A DNA stretch of 64,000 nucleotides from Sphingobium subterraneum (GTDB taxonomy: Bacteria; Pseudomonadota; Alphaproteobacteria; Sphingomonadales; Sphingomonadaceae): positions 186,001 to 250,000 of the forward strand of contig NZ_JACIJP010000002.1 in NCBI RefSeq assembly GCF_014199435.1, in the 5' to 3' direction. This document shows positions 52,360 through 62,622 of the stretch, one piece after another; positions within the stretch are counted from its first letter, which is position 1, and every line of letters starts with the position of its first letter. The notes beneath the pieces were generated by a model that worked only from the letters and a program-made list of their open reading frames with translations, was not told the origin of the DNA and made no database searches. The translations under genes and the position numbers were made by a program.

Positions 52360-52974
52360 ATGCATTTATCAAGACGACAGGCGTTGCTGGGACTGGGAGG
52401 AGCATTGGCGCTGCCCCGCGCAGTGTTTGCCGCATCCGGGACAACCGAAACGGCGGGACTCAATCCTGCACTGCACTCCCGCGCCATGGCCGCGCTGGCT
52501 GTGCACCGGTCGCGGGTCTCGTCTGGCAACCTGATCGGTATCGTCGATTTCGCAAAGACGTCACGCCTGCCACGTTTCCATTTGCTCAATGTCGAAACCG
52601 GAGCAAGCGAATCGCTTCTTGTCGCGCACGGCAAGGGATCTGACCCAGCTCACAGCGGATGGTTACACCGCTTTTCCAATGATCCGGGATCGGAAGCATC
52701 TTCGTCCGGGGCATATCTGGCAGGCGCGCTCTACGAAGGCCAGCATGGACGCTCGCGGCGCCTTATTGGGCTGGATACGAGCAACAGCAATGCCGAAGGT
52801 CGCGCCATCGTCATCCATGGCGCCGCCTATGTTAGTCCGCAAATCGCTCAGATACAGGGCAAGGTCGGCCGCAGCCAGGGGTGCCTCGCGGTGTCGCTGG
52901 ACGACATTGATCGGGTGCTGCGCCGCCTCGCCCCCGGCACACTGATCTACGCCGACCGCATCACATCCAGCTGA
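52360..52974 (+). CDS. murein L,D-transpeptidase catalytic-domain-like protein
   Basis: 204 residues from ATG 52360 with a twin-arginine-type leader (LSRRQALLGLGGALALP). The mature part matches the L,D-transpeptidase-like family found in many Gram-negatives: AHGKGSD, NAEGRAIVIHGAAYVS with the catalytic-site His, and GRSQGCLAVSLDD with the nucleophilic Cys at about 175. Periplasmic peptidoglycan cross-linking or trimming is likely; exact activity is unproven. An in-frame TTG at 52321 is rejected because it would bury the Tat signal. Confidence 0.85.
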   Translation: MHLSRRQALLGLGGALALPRAVFAASGTTETAGLNPALHSRAMAALAVHRSRVSSGNLIGIVDFAKTSRLPRFHLLNVETGASESLLVAHGKGSDPAHSGWLHRFSNDPGSEASSSGAYLAGALYEGQHGRSRRLIGLDTSNSNAEGRAIVIHGAAYVSPQIAQIQGKVGRSQGCLAVSLDDIDRVLRRLAPGTLIYADRITSS

Positions 52975-52983
52975 CCACCAGGT

Positions 52984-54099
52984 TCAGTTCACGATATCTG
53001 CCAACGGCACAAAGGGAAGGCCGAGCGCCTCGCCGACTTCAGGTTTAGTCAGCTTGCCTTCCGCAATGTTGAGGCCCTCACGCAAATTGGGATCATCACT
53101 CAGGGCGGCGCGCCACCCTTTATCCGCCAGTGCCAGCGCGAACGGCAAAGTCGCGTTGTTGAGCGCAAAGGTCGATGTGCGCGCTACTGCGCCCGGCATG
53201 TTCGCCACACAATAGTGGACCACGTCATCTACCATATAGGTCGGGTCGGCATGGGTGGTGGCGCGCGACGTTTCCGCGCAGCCGCCCTGGTCGATGGCGA
53301 CGTCCACAATCACCGATCCCCGTTTCATGCGGGATACCAGGTCGCGCGTGATCAGCTTGGGTGCCGCGGCACCGGGCACCAGCACGCCGCAGATGACCAG
53401 ATCTGCACCCAGCACATGCTCCTCGATCGATCCCACAGTGGAAAACACGGTGTTGATACGCGATCCGAACTGTAAATCGAGTTCCTGCAACCGCCTCAGC
53501 GACTTGTCGATGACGGTCACATTGGCTTCCAGGCCCATGGCCATGCGCGCGGCGTTGGTGCCAACAACGCCGCCGCCCAACACGACAACTTTTGCCGCCG
53601 CCACGCCCGGCACGCCGCCCAGCAGCATGCCCCGACCGCCCTGATTCATCTCCAGGCAATGAGCCCCCGCCTGGATAGACATCCGTCCGGCCACTTCGGA
53701 CATCGGGGCGAGCAGCGGCAGACAGCCAAAGCGGTCGGTCACCGTTTCGTAGGCCACCGCAACGCAGCCCGACGCCAGCAGCGCCTTCGTCTGTTCCAGG
53801 TCAGGTGCAAGATGCAAATAGGTGAAGAGCAATTGGCCGGGGCGCAGCATTGCGCACTCCTGCGGCTGCGGCTCCTTGACCTTCACGATCATGTCGGCGC
53901 GGGCAAAAATTTCGACGGCGTCAACAGCAACCTCCGCGCCCACTGCTCGGTAATCCTCGTCCTCCAGACCAATCGCGTGTCCTGCCGCTGCCTGCACAAT
54001 CACGGCATGACCATGATGTGTCATTTCCCGCACGGAGGCGGGCGTCAATCCCACCCGATATTCGTGTGTCTTGATCTCTTTGGGAACACCTACCAGCAT
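52984..54099 (-). CDS. ald: alanine dehydrogenase
   Basis: NAD-dependent enzyme interconverting alanine and pyruvate plus ammonia. 371 residues beginning [20 protein letters not shown]; catalytic His in TYLHLAPD (about 96) and NAD fold glycines in [12 protein letters not shown] (about 172-183). Normal length, all elements present. Divergent from an Lrp-family gene across a 137-nt gap, the arrangement seen for ald/aldR, so alanine-responsive control is likely. Confidence 0.97.
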   Translation of the reverse strand: MLVGVPKEIKTHEYRVGLTPASVREMTHHGHAVIVQAAAGHAIGLEDEDYRAVGAEVAVDAVEIFARADMIVKVKEPQPQECAMLRPGQLLFTYLHLAPDLEQTKALLASGCVAVAYETVTDRFGCLPLLAPMSEVAGRMSIQAGAHCLEMNQGGRGMLLGGVPGVAAAKVVVLGGGVVGTNAARMAMGLEANVTVIDKSLRRLQELDLQFGSRINTVFSTVGSIEEHVLGADLVICGVLVPGAAAPKLITRDLVSRMKRGSVIVDVAIDQGGCAETSRATTHADPTYMVDDVVHYCVANMPGAVARTSTFALNNATLPFALALADKGWRAALSDDPNLREGLNIAEGKLTKPEVGEALGLPFVPLADIVN

Positions 54100-54236
54100 G
54101 ATTTATCCTCGCTCTTTACGACTACATCCTATTGGAACGTGGCTGACACGTCCTTGCAAACATGCTGGATGCTGCGTACGTAAATGGTACATTCGTGCAT
54201 ATGCCATTGCACGACTGCAACTTTGTGCCGGATTTT

Positions 54237-54719
54237 ATGATAGACTCAAAAGATACCGCCATCCTTCGCGTTCTTCAGCGGAACGGTCGGCTTACTAACG
54301 TTGAATTGGCGGCAGAGGTATATCTTTCTCCGTCCTCGTGCCTGAGACGTGTCCAGAAGCTCGAACACGATGGACTGATCGAGGGCTATGTCGCCATTCT
54401 CAACCAAACGGTTATCGGCAAGCCGGGTACCGTTTTTGTGCAAGTGACCCTCGATAGCCAACAACAGGAATATCTCCATGAGTTCGAGGAAGGCGTCCGC
54501 GCCCTCGACGACGTGATGGATTGTCACCTGATGGCGGGCGACGCGGACTATATCCTTCGCGTCATCGTCGCCGACGCCAGCGATTATGAACGCATCCACG
54601 AACAGCTCACCCGTTTGCCCGGTGTCTCCCGGGTAAAATCCGCCTTTGCGCTGCGTACAGTGAAACGGACGACGCAATTGCCACTTAACGGTCCTGCCGT
54701 GCCTGACCGCCGCGCCTAA
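54237..54719 (+). CDS. Lrp/AsnC-family regulator, probable ald regulator
   Basis: 160 residues from ATG 54237 (MIDSKDTAILRVLQRNGRL), the standard Lrp N-terminus; upstream in-frame ATGs add sequence without homology. HTH at about 18-40 (NVELAAEVYLSPSSCLRRVQKL) shown here in part as LSPSSCLRRVQ, and the C-terminal RAM ligand domain (about 65-145) with CHLMAGDADYILRVIVAD. Divergence from ald argues that it activates or represses it in response to alanine or another amino acid. Confidence 0.9.
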   Translation: MIDSKDTAILRVLQRNGRLTNVELAAEVYLSPSSCLRRVQKLEHDGLIEGYVAILNQTVIGKPGTVFVQVTLDSQQQEYLHEFEEGVRALDDVMDCHLMAGDADYILRVIVADASDYERIHEQLTRLPGVSRVKSAFALRTVKRTTQLPLNGPAVPDRRA

Positions 54720-54767
54720 GACGAGCATTGGACAAGGGCATGTTCCAGAGCTAGGCCTGCATCCCCG

Positions 54768-55964
54768 ATGACTGCGCACTCTCCCCCTCTTCTTCTCGAT
54801 GTCAGCCGCCTGATCTGGCGAGGCTGGTCGGGTCGTCTGCCGACCGGCATCGACCGGACCTGCCTGGCCTATGCCGCGCATTATCGCGATCGCGCGTTGG
54901 CAGTGGTACAAAGGGGCGGGGCAACGGTAGTGCTTGACCGTGCGGCGTCCTCTGCTCTTTTCTATATTCTGCTTACTGATGGACCGTTGCAGCGCGCGCG
55001 CCTGTTGCGGCTGCTTCCCCGCGCGCTCCTCTCCCGCGTCCCGGCGCGGCGTCTGCACGGGGCGCTCTACCTCAACGTTGGGCATACCGGGCTCAACACA
55101 GCGGGGCACACACGGTGGATCGGAACGACCGGAGTAAAGCCGGTCTATTTCGTCCACGACCTTATCCCGCTTTCACATCCCGAATATTGTCGCCCCGGTG
55201 AGCCGGAAAAGCACAACCAGCGGATGCGCACGCTGCTCTCGCTCGGCACAGGGGTCATCGGCAACAGCGCGGAAACAATTTCCGTCCTCACCGGTCATGC
55301 GCAGTCCCAACGCCTGCCCATCCCCGCGACAGTGGTGGCGCCCCTTGGTGTTCCTCCTGTCGTGCCGGGTGCCTTTGCCAGCCTGCCGGAAAGTATTGGC
55401 ACTCCTCCGCTCTCCCGCCCCTATTTCGTCATGCTGGGGACCATCGAGGGGCGCAAGAACCACGTCCTCATTCTCAATATCTGGCGCGAACTGGCGGAGC
55501 GCCACGGCATGGCAGCACCCCAACTTGTTATCATTGGCCAGCGCGGGTGGGAAAGCGAGCAGGCCGTCGACATGCTCGATCGATGCGAACCTCTGCGCCA
55601 CCATGTGATCGAGCTCGGCCGATGCAATGACGCATTACTTGCCCGGTACATGCGCCATGCCCGCGCATTGCTGTTCCCTTCGTTCGTCGAAGGCTATGGA
55701 CTGCCACTGGTCGAGGCGCTGGCGCTTGGTACGCCCGTCATCGCCAGCCGCCTCAGCGTATTCCAAGAGCTCGTCAAGGACATCCCCGATTATCTCAGCC
55801 CAATTGACGGATTGGGATGGATGGAACGGATCAAGGCGTACGCGGAGCCGGGCAGCTCCGCCCGCGCCGGGCAAATTGCACGCATGGAGGGTTATGCCGC
55901 ACCCGGCTGGAACCAGCATTTCGTCAATGTCGATGGCTGGCTGGAAACCCTCGCCAAAAGTTAG
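54768..55964 (+). CDS. glycosyltransferase, family 4 type
   Basis: 398 residues, GT-B fold. C-terminal GT1-type donor site: VMLGTIEGRKNH (about 222-233) and FVEGYGLPLVEALALGTPVIAS (about 305-326, the E-x7-E motif). The N-terminal acceptor domain begins LLLDVSRLIWRGWSGRLPTGIDR. Probably transfers a hexose in capsule, exopolysaccharide or lipopolysaccharide synthesis, but no polysaccharide genes are nearby. Stop overlaps that of a small convergent ORF. Confidence 0.88.
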   Translation: MTAHSPPLLLDVSRLIWRGWSGRLPTGIDRTCLAYAAHYRDRALAVVQRGGATVVLDRAASSALFYILLTDGPLQRARLLRLLPRALLSRVPARRLHGALYLNVGHTGLNTAGHTRWIGTTGVKPVYFVHDLIPLSHPEYCRPGEPEKHNQRMRTLLSLGTGVIGNSAETISVLTGHAQSQRLPIPATVVAPLGVPPVVPGAFASLPESIGTPPLSRPYFVMLGTIEGRKNHVLILNIWRELAERHGMAAPQLVIIGQRGWESEQAVDMLDRCEPLRHHVIELGRCNDALLARYMRHARALLFPSFVEGYGLPLVEALALGTPVIASRLSVFQELVKDIPDYLSPIDGLGWMERIKAYAEPGSSARAGQIARMEGYAAPGWNQHFVNVDGWLETLAKS

Positions 55965-56125
55965 AGCGCGTGGGCGATGAGCGCCGCCTGCTGGTTCGAT
56001 GCGGCGTCCGCTTCTCCCTCGCCAGGTGCGTCACCGGCAAAGGAATAAGCCATCCACACAATACCCGCCGCCCACAATAGGGCAGCCCAGCGACTTTTGA
56101 ACAGGCGGGGACCAATTCCGAACAT
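55961..56125 (-). CDS. 54-residue small membrane protein
   Basis: Short ORF: MFGIGPRLFKSRW, then a hydrophobic helix (about 13-29, WAALLWAAGIVWMAYSF) and an acidic/polar tail ending IAHAL. The pattern, basic N-terminus plus single helix, is typical of bacterial small membrane proteins. It overlaps the stop of the glycosyltransferase by 3-4 nt tail to tail. No clear Shine-Dalgarno precedes the ATG, which lowers confidence. Confidence 0.5.
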   Translation of the reverse strand: MFGIGPRLFKSRWAALLWAAGIVWMAYSFAGDAPGEGEADAASNQQAALIAHAL

Positions 56126-56205
56126 GGGGGCATTGTGAGCGTACGGCCTTAAATATTTCTCAATGCCACCGTTGCGCGTACCCGATCTCGCGATACTGTT
56201 ACGCC

Positions 56206-56553
56206 ATGCCGACTATTGCCCTGCTCATCCTTTCGAACCTGTTCATGACCACGGCCTGGTACTGGCACCTGAAAGGTGGCCCCGCCGTGGCGGCGTCACG
56301 TCCCCTCCTCACAGTCATCGCGATCAGCTGGGGCTTGGCACTGTTCGAATATTGCCTTGCCGTGCCCGCTAACCGCATCGGGTTCGCGAGCGGATGGAGC
56401 GCGGGACAGCTCAAGATCGCGCAGGAGGCCATTGCCCTCATCATCTTCGGCGCGTTCATGGTCACCGTCCTTGGTGAGCCGCTGCACTGGCGTCACTTCG
56501 CCGCTTTTGGATGTATCATGGCAGCGGTCGGCTTCCTGTTCGTCGGGAAATAG
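56206..56553 (+). CDS. DUF486 (DMT-superfamily-like) membrane protein
   Basis: 115 residues, four hydrophobic helices, with the DUF486 hallmarks LLILSNLFMTTAWYWHLK at the N-terminus and FEYCLAVPANRIG in the middle, ending GEPLHWRHFAAFGCIMAAVGFLF. Half-size relative of drug/metabolite transporters, likely acting as a dimer. Substrate unknown. Stands alone. Confidence 0.9.
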   Translation: MPTIALLILSNLFMTTAWYWHLKGGPAVAASRPLLTVIAISWGLALFEYCLAVPANRIGFASGWSAGQLKIAQEAIALIIFGAFMVTVLGEPLHWRHFAAFGCIMAAVGFLFVGK

Positions 56554-56731
56554 CCGTATTCTCGGCGGAGCGGGGCGCGCATGCGCCCGGCCGTTATGAG
56601 TACCGCATCCTCTGGTTGAGCTGCCCGTTGATGGAGAGCGGACGGAGAGTGCCGATCCCCGGGCGATCTCCTTCCGCGCTTTTCCGGCCCAGCCGCACAA
56701 CGGCTCCCCGGTTCCAACCAAGGACAGTGCG

Positions 56732-57130
56732 ATGAACATGACAAGCAATGACGGCGATACCGCCTATGCCGACCAGAACATCGGCAGCGGAAACAACCTG
56801 ATCGAGTCGGATCGCGTCGAAGGTACGGCGGTCTATAACCGGCAGGGTGACAGGCTGGGTACGGTCCGGCGCTTTCTCGTCGAGAAACAATCCGGCAAGG
56901 CGCGCTATGCCGAAATGGTGTTTGGCGGCTTTCTTGGCATCGGCGAAGATGTGCATCCCCTGCCGTGGGATGTGCTGACCTATGACGTCGACAAGAATGG
57001 CTATGTCGTCGATTTGACCAAGGAGCAGCTTGAGGGCGCGCCGCGCTACGGCATGCATGAAGATCGGCAGTTCGACGACGCCTATGACCGGGAAGTACGC
57101 GGCTATTACGGCCTTCCCGTTCTCGTATAA
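56732..57130 (+). CDS. PRC-barrel domain protein
   Basis: 132 residues. The PRC barrel spans about 22-95 (SDRVEGTAVYNRQGDRLGTV, then VFGGFLGIGEDVHPLPWDVL, given in parts), a small beta-barrel often binding RNA or proteins and common in general-stress clusters of alphaproteobacteria. The tail has Asp/Tyr/Arg-rich segments. A weak terminator follows at 57135-57175. Confidence 0.88.
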   Translation: MNMTSNDGDTAYADQNIGSGNNLIESDRVEGTAVYNRQGDRLGTVRRFLVEKQSGKARYAEMVFGGFLGIGEDVHPLPWDVLTYDVDKNGYVVDLTKEQLEGAPRYGMHEDRQFDDAYDREVRGYYGLPVLV

Positions 57131-57134
57131 TCCC

Positions 57135-57175
57135 AAGGGGCGGGGTGGTGGAGCGATCCGCCGCCCCGCTTGTTT
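57135..57175 (+). terminator. possible terminator after the PRC-barrel gene
   Basis: GGGGCGG pairs with CCGCCCC around a long loop, followed by GCTTGTTTT. Confidence 0.5.
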
Positions 57176-57202
57176 TACCAGCCCTCTCATCGGGACATCA
57201 CC

Positions 57203-57541
57203 ATGATCGACGACACAGACGCGCGCCCGAACGACCTTCCCGATGTGGTGGAGGACAATGACGAGCAGCGCGACGAGGACAGCCAGGCGCAAACCGTTGC
57301 GGATGAGGTTATCGAACAGCGAAGCGGGACCAGCGGTGAGAGCGAGCGCGTGCCGGGCGACCGAACGCAGATTATTCCTGACGACGTGCCGGATCTGGTC
57401 GACACCATGGAACAGATGGTGTCGAGCGGCCGCATCGATACCGATGCCTTTGCGGGTGAGCCGGATGACGATGACGAGGAAGGGCGGCTTGGCCCGACGG
57501 AAACGACAGACGACGACCTCGACCAGCTGACGGAGCAATGA
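57203..57541 (+). CDS. acidic uncharacterised protein
   Basis: 112 residues, strongly acidic (runs of Asp and Glu, PDDDDEEG near the C-terminus), predicted disordered, no membrane segment. I do not recognise a family. It overlaps the downstream PfpI-type gene by ATGA if that gene starts at 57538, so the two are coupled, and it follows a PRC-barrel gene; the trio looks like a small stress locus. Confidence 0.65.
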   Translation: MIDDTDARPNDLPDVVEDNDEQRDEDSQAQTVADEVIEQRSGTSGESERVPGDRTQIIPDDVPDLVDTMEQMVSSGRIDTDAFAGEPDDDDEEGRLGPTETTDDDLDQLTEQ

Positions 57542-57543
57542 CC

Positions 57544-58146
57544 ATGGCACTCGACCCATCCAACGAAACGCGGCAGGACGACAGCGAACGCCGCATCGAA
57601 GGCGCGCGCATCCTTATCATCGCTACCCATGGCTTCGAGCAGTCGGAGCTGATGGTGCCGCTGCGCGCCCTGCGCGAACGGGGCGCGCGGGTGGACGTGG
57701 CAACACCCGATGCGGAGACGATCCGCGGGTGGAAGGACAAGAACTGGGGCGACCCGATCGACGCGGACCTCGCCATCGCGGATGCGCGCATGGCGGACTA
57801 TGACGCGCTCGTCATTCCCGGCGGCCAGATGAACCCGGATATGCTGCGCATGAACACGCAGGCGGTCGAACTCGTGCGGGCGTGCGAGCGGGGCGGCAAG
57901 GTGCTCGCCGCGATCTGCCATGGCCCGTGGATGTTGGCCGAGGCCGATGTCATCGACGGCGTGCAGGTGACGAGCTGGCCGTCGCTGACGGTCGACCTGG
58001 AAAATGCCGGGGCGATCTGGACCGACGAGACGGTGGTGGTGGACGACAACATCATTACCAGCCGCAATCCGGGCGACCTCGATGCCTTTGTCGATGCGAT
58101 CACCACGCTGGTGGCCGAGCAGCGCGCCGAATTGCCGGTCGCCTGA
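57544..58146 (+). CDS. DJ-1/PfpI-family (type 1 glutamine amidotransferase-like) protein
   Basis: 200 residues with the PfpI fold: ILIIATHGFEQSELMVPLRAL at the N-terminus (in part), ALVIPGGQMNPDMLR, the nucleophile elbow AAICHGPW (Cys at about 126) and the VTSWPSL.. DNIITSRNPGDL region. Members act as proteases, deglycases or chaperones under stress; activity here is unproven. ATG 57544 has GGAG at eight nt; ATG 57538 overlaps the upstream stop and is an alternative. Confidence 0.9.
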   Translation: MALDPSNETRQDDSERRIEGARILIIATHGFEQSELMVPLRALRERGARVDVATPDAETIRGWKDKNWGDPIDADLAIADARMADYDALVIPGGQMNPDMLRMNTQAVELVRACERGGKVLAAICHGPWMLAEADVIDGVQVTSWPSLTVDLENAGAIWTDETVVVDDNIITSRNPGDLDAFVDAITTLVAEQRAELPVA

Positions 58147-58164
58147 CGCCGAACCATCCGCCCG

Positions 58165-58485
58165 TCAGCGGGCGCGATCGATGCTGCTGCTGACGGCCTG
58201 AAACTGCTGGTTGAGGTCGCGGCGTTCATCGACGGTCAGGACGTTGTCGGCGCGATAGCGGTCGAGCAGGCGACGCAGCCCGTCGATATTGGCCTTCACC
58301 CCGATGCGCCGCGCGTCGTTGAGCGCGCGGCCGGACCCGGAATTGGCGCGCTGGTCGAGGGTCGATAGGCGCGAGACATAATCCGGGATCCCCTCCCCCG
58401 CTCGGGGCGGCAGGGGGCGGGTTTCCGCCCAGGCGCTGGCGGACAGCATCAGGGCACCCAGGGCAATCAGGCGTGTCGCACTCAT
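58165..58485 (-). CDS. secreted uncharacterised protein
   Basis: 106 residues: signal peptide (MSATRLIALGALMLSASAWAE), then about 85 mainly helical, Arg/Asp-rich residues (RRIGVKANIDGLRRLLDRYRADNVLTVDERRDLN). No family recognised; periplasmic by the leader. Convergent with the PfpI gene. Confidence 0.75.
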   Translation of the reverse strand: MSATRLIALGALMLSASAWAETRPLPPRAGEGIPDYVSRLSTLDQRANSGSGRALNDARRIGVKANIDGLRRLLDRYRADNVLTVDERRDLNQQFQAVSSSIDRAR

Positions 58486-58623
58486 GAAACTTACAATCCT
58501 TCAGGCACCCTGCGGTTCCGATCCGGCTCCGCTTAGCCGATGCGCAGCGAAAGTACGGGTGCCCACCCCTTTTATGGCGTAGGCTGGCTGCGCGGTCGAT
58601 CCGTCCGCGCGAAAGGAACAATC

Positions 58624-58755
58624 ATGGCGAAGAGCCAGAAGAAATCCGGCAAGGAAATCCGCAAGCCCAAGGCCGAAAAACCGCCCAAGCAGAACGCGTC
58701 GCAGCCCAGCCAGAAGACAGGCGTCGTCAAGGGGCTGGACAATATGAAGAACTAG
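58624..58755 (+). CDS. 43-residue Lys-rich small protein
   Basis: Very basic, 43 residues (MAKSQKKSGKEIRKPKAEKP followed by a Gln/Ser-rich part and GVVKGLDNMKN), likely disordered and nucleic-acid or ribosome binding. AAAGGAA sits at good distance before the ATG. Similar short MAKSQK-type proteins occur in many alpha- and betaproteobacteria (recollection); function unknown. Confidence 0.75.
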   Translation: MAKSQKKSGKEIRKPKAEKPPKQNASQPSQKTGVVKGLDNMKN

Positions 58756-58782
58756 GCCGTCGGGCGCGGAAGGTCGCAAAGG

Positions 58783-59379
58783 TCACGCCCCGGGGGCGGG
58801 ACTTTCGTCCGTGTCGTCGAGGGCGTCCGTCTCATCGAGGGCATCCGCACCGCCGAAGGCATCCGCATCGTCGAACGCGTCCGCGCCGTCCCGCTCCATC
58901 GACAGGATCGCGCGGGCGAGCGCGATGGCGTATTGGTGCGATTGGACGGGAATGGCGACGGCCTCGGCCGCGCGGCCGAAATAGGCGGGCTGGCGGGTGC
59001 GCAGCAGGAACTGCGCGAGCCGCTCGTCATAGCGGCGATGCTCGCCGACCTTCTTGCCCTGATAATAATGCGGGATCGGCACGCCCTTGATCGCGCGGGC
59101 AAAAACGGCGTCCTGCAACTGGAGGATCGCAAATTCGAGCGCATTGTCCCAGGCCAGCCTGAAGCTCCCCGCCTCGGGATGCGCACGCAGCCGATAGGCG
59201 CTGCGCGCCGACAGGCCCACCGCACGGGCCGCGTCGGTGACGCAGCCGCTCGCCGCCAGAGCATCGATAAAGGCAATCTGCCGATCGGCTGTCCACCCGT
59301 CATGCCGCTCGCGCAGCGGAATGGGGTTGAAGGGAAGATCCGGCATGGCCTTCGAAGCAGGGCGCTTGCGTTTGGGCAT
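58783..59379 (-). CDS. HTH protein of unknown function
   Basis: 198 residues: basic N-terminus (MPKRKRPASKA), then a homeodomain-like HTH (about 26-58: GWTADRQIAFIDALAASG, CVTDAARAVGLSARSAYRLR), a helical middle, and an acidic C-terminus made of repeated DAFDDADAFGGADALDETDAL-type units (about 165-190, ADA/DDA/DET variants). The HTH layout resembles phage terminase small subunits, but no phage genes surround it; such stand-alone genes are frequent in sphingomonads. The start could be ATG 59346. Confidence 0.75.
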   Translation of the reverse strand: MPKRKRPASKAMPDLPFNPIPLRERHDGWTADRQIAFIDALAASGCVTDAARAVGLSARSAYRLRAHPEAGSFRLAWDNALEFAILQLQDAVFARAIKGVPIPHYYQGKKVGEHRRYDERLAQFLLRTRQPAYFGRAAEAVAIPVQSHQYAIALARAILSMERDGADAFDDADAFGGADALDETDALDDTDESPAPGA

Positions 59380-59464
59380 GGCGGGAGGTGTAGCGGACGG
59401 GAGGGGGTGTAGGACAGGGTGTTGGAAGGACAACGAGAGCGATCAGAGATAAGCAGCGGACACT

Positions 59465-60103
59465 CTATAACGTAACTTGGTCGCGCACCATTTTTAGCAC
59501 TCTAATAAGTTCGAGCAGATCTTTGCGCCGGACGTCTGTTTGTAACTCGCCATGCACAATACGGTTGCGCTTAGAAATTAATTCTCTCATCTCATCCGCT
59601 TCAGAAGGGGACAGGACGCCCCGCGATGCGATATGTTCTATAAGCCTTGCTGGAGATTGTGGACGCGCCAGCGCTGTGGGAATTAAATTCCGACCTAGCG
59701 CCTCCAACGCCGCCCATCCAAGCATTAATGCTGGCCTATAATACCTAGACGACACTAATTTTTCTACTTCTTCGATAGTGTTATCTATGGAATCGGTCGA
59801 AGCTCTCTGAAGCGCGCGTGCATGTGCGCCGGGGGAAGACCATACTAACCGTAGACCCCATTCCGTTTGGTGAGCCATCTTTTCCCGCAAATCGCGTAGC
59901 CTCCGTTCAGTTGACGGACTCTGCGTTGCAATTTCCACCACAAGATTTTTATCGCTTCTGAATGCAAGCGCATCTGGACGAAAGGACCCCAAAAACGGCG
60001 GAACAAGTAATTTATTAGGATATATGACAACTTCATACCCTTCAGATATGAGGTTTTTCTGCACCTCTTCCAATATGGCCCGCTCACGATCTTGAGGACT
60101 CAT
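59465..60103 (-). CDS. restriction-like nuclease plus HEPN-like protein
   Basis: 212 residues in two parts. The N-terminal part (about 1-95) has the layout of an archaeal-Holliday-junction-resolvase-like/PD-(D/E)xK fold: GYEVVIYPN, FRPDALAF (PD at 43-44) and LVVEIATQ (E57), although the expected Lys after the Glu is not at its usual place. The C-terminal helical part (about 105-212) ends with SKRNRIVHGE, an Rx4H motif as in HEPN ribonucleases. ATGA overlap with the RusA-like gene. AT-richer than neighbours, so probably acquired. Confidence 0.72.
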   Translation of the reverse strand: MSPQDRERAILEEVQKNLISEGYEVVIYPNKLLVPPFLGSFRPDALAFRSDKNLVVEIATQSPSTERRLRDLREKMAHQTEWGLRLVWSSPGAHARALQRASTDSIDNTIEEVEKLVSSRYYRPALMLGWAALEALGRNLIPTALARPQSPARLIEHIASRGVLSPSEADEMRELISKRNRIVHGELQTDVRRKDLLELIRVLKMVRDQVTL

Positions 60104-60516
60104 TGGATTTCTCCGAACGGGTTGTCCGAGATGTGGATGTAGGTAACCGGCCTTATAGCTGTAAGAGCTGTCGTAAGCACTTCGCTAGGATCTGAAAATG
60201 AGGCCGGCTGGCCCTCTTCAAATTTTTGTGCGGTTACTCGGACCACTTGGTTATCGTCCTTTATTATATGTTCGCTTAAGGAATCGATTATAGGTTTAAT
60301 AATATTATCGATATCCCCTATCATCTGACCTGGTGGAAAGTAAAAAATCTTTATTGCTACCGGGCCTTCGTACCAGATGTGCATTTGTGGTAATCCGCTG
60401 TAACTTGCTTCTTTTACTCGGAGCTTCCAGTCCTCTCGGGATTTTCCTCCCGCCTGTAGTGATACGGGCGTCCCTTGCACCACAAACTCAACGGGAAACT
60501 CTGGTTCCATCCGCAA
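60100..60516 (-). CDS. RusA-like Holliday junction endonuclease family protein
   Basis: 138 residues matching the RusA fold: FVVQGTPVSLQAGG at the N-terminus, IKIFYFPPG strand, the acidic GDIDNIIKPIIDSL motif (D68, D70, K74, D78 about) and KDDNQVVRV (D87, D88). These aspartates are the RusA catalytic set. RusA genes are normally prophage-borne; here it pairs with a nuclease/HEPN-like gene and no phage genes are seen. Lies 37 nt after the thiC stop on the same strand, in lower-GC DNA. Confidence 0.82.
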   Translation of the reverse strand: MRMEPEFPVEFVVQGTPVSLQAGGKSREDWKLRVKEASYSGLPQMHIWYEGPVAIKIFYFPPGQMIGDIDNIIKPIIDSLSEHIIKDDNQVVRVTAQKFEEGQPASFSDPSEVLTTALTAIRPVTYIHISDNPFGEIQ

Positions 60517-60553
60517 TCGCTCTTCAATATACCACGACTACTGCGTGAAGCTA

Positions 60554-62572
<2,019 letters not shown>

Positions 62573-62622
62573 CGGGACGATAGGCGCGCGCGTCGTGCAG
62601 GTCCAGCGCCAATGTCGCGGGA

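Noticed and set aside
58783-59379. Phage terminase small subunit
   Set aside because: Only the HTH layout is similar; no large terminase, portal or other phage genes are present.
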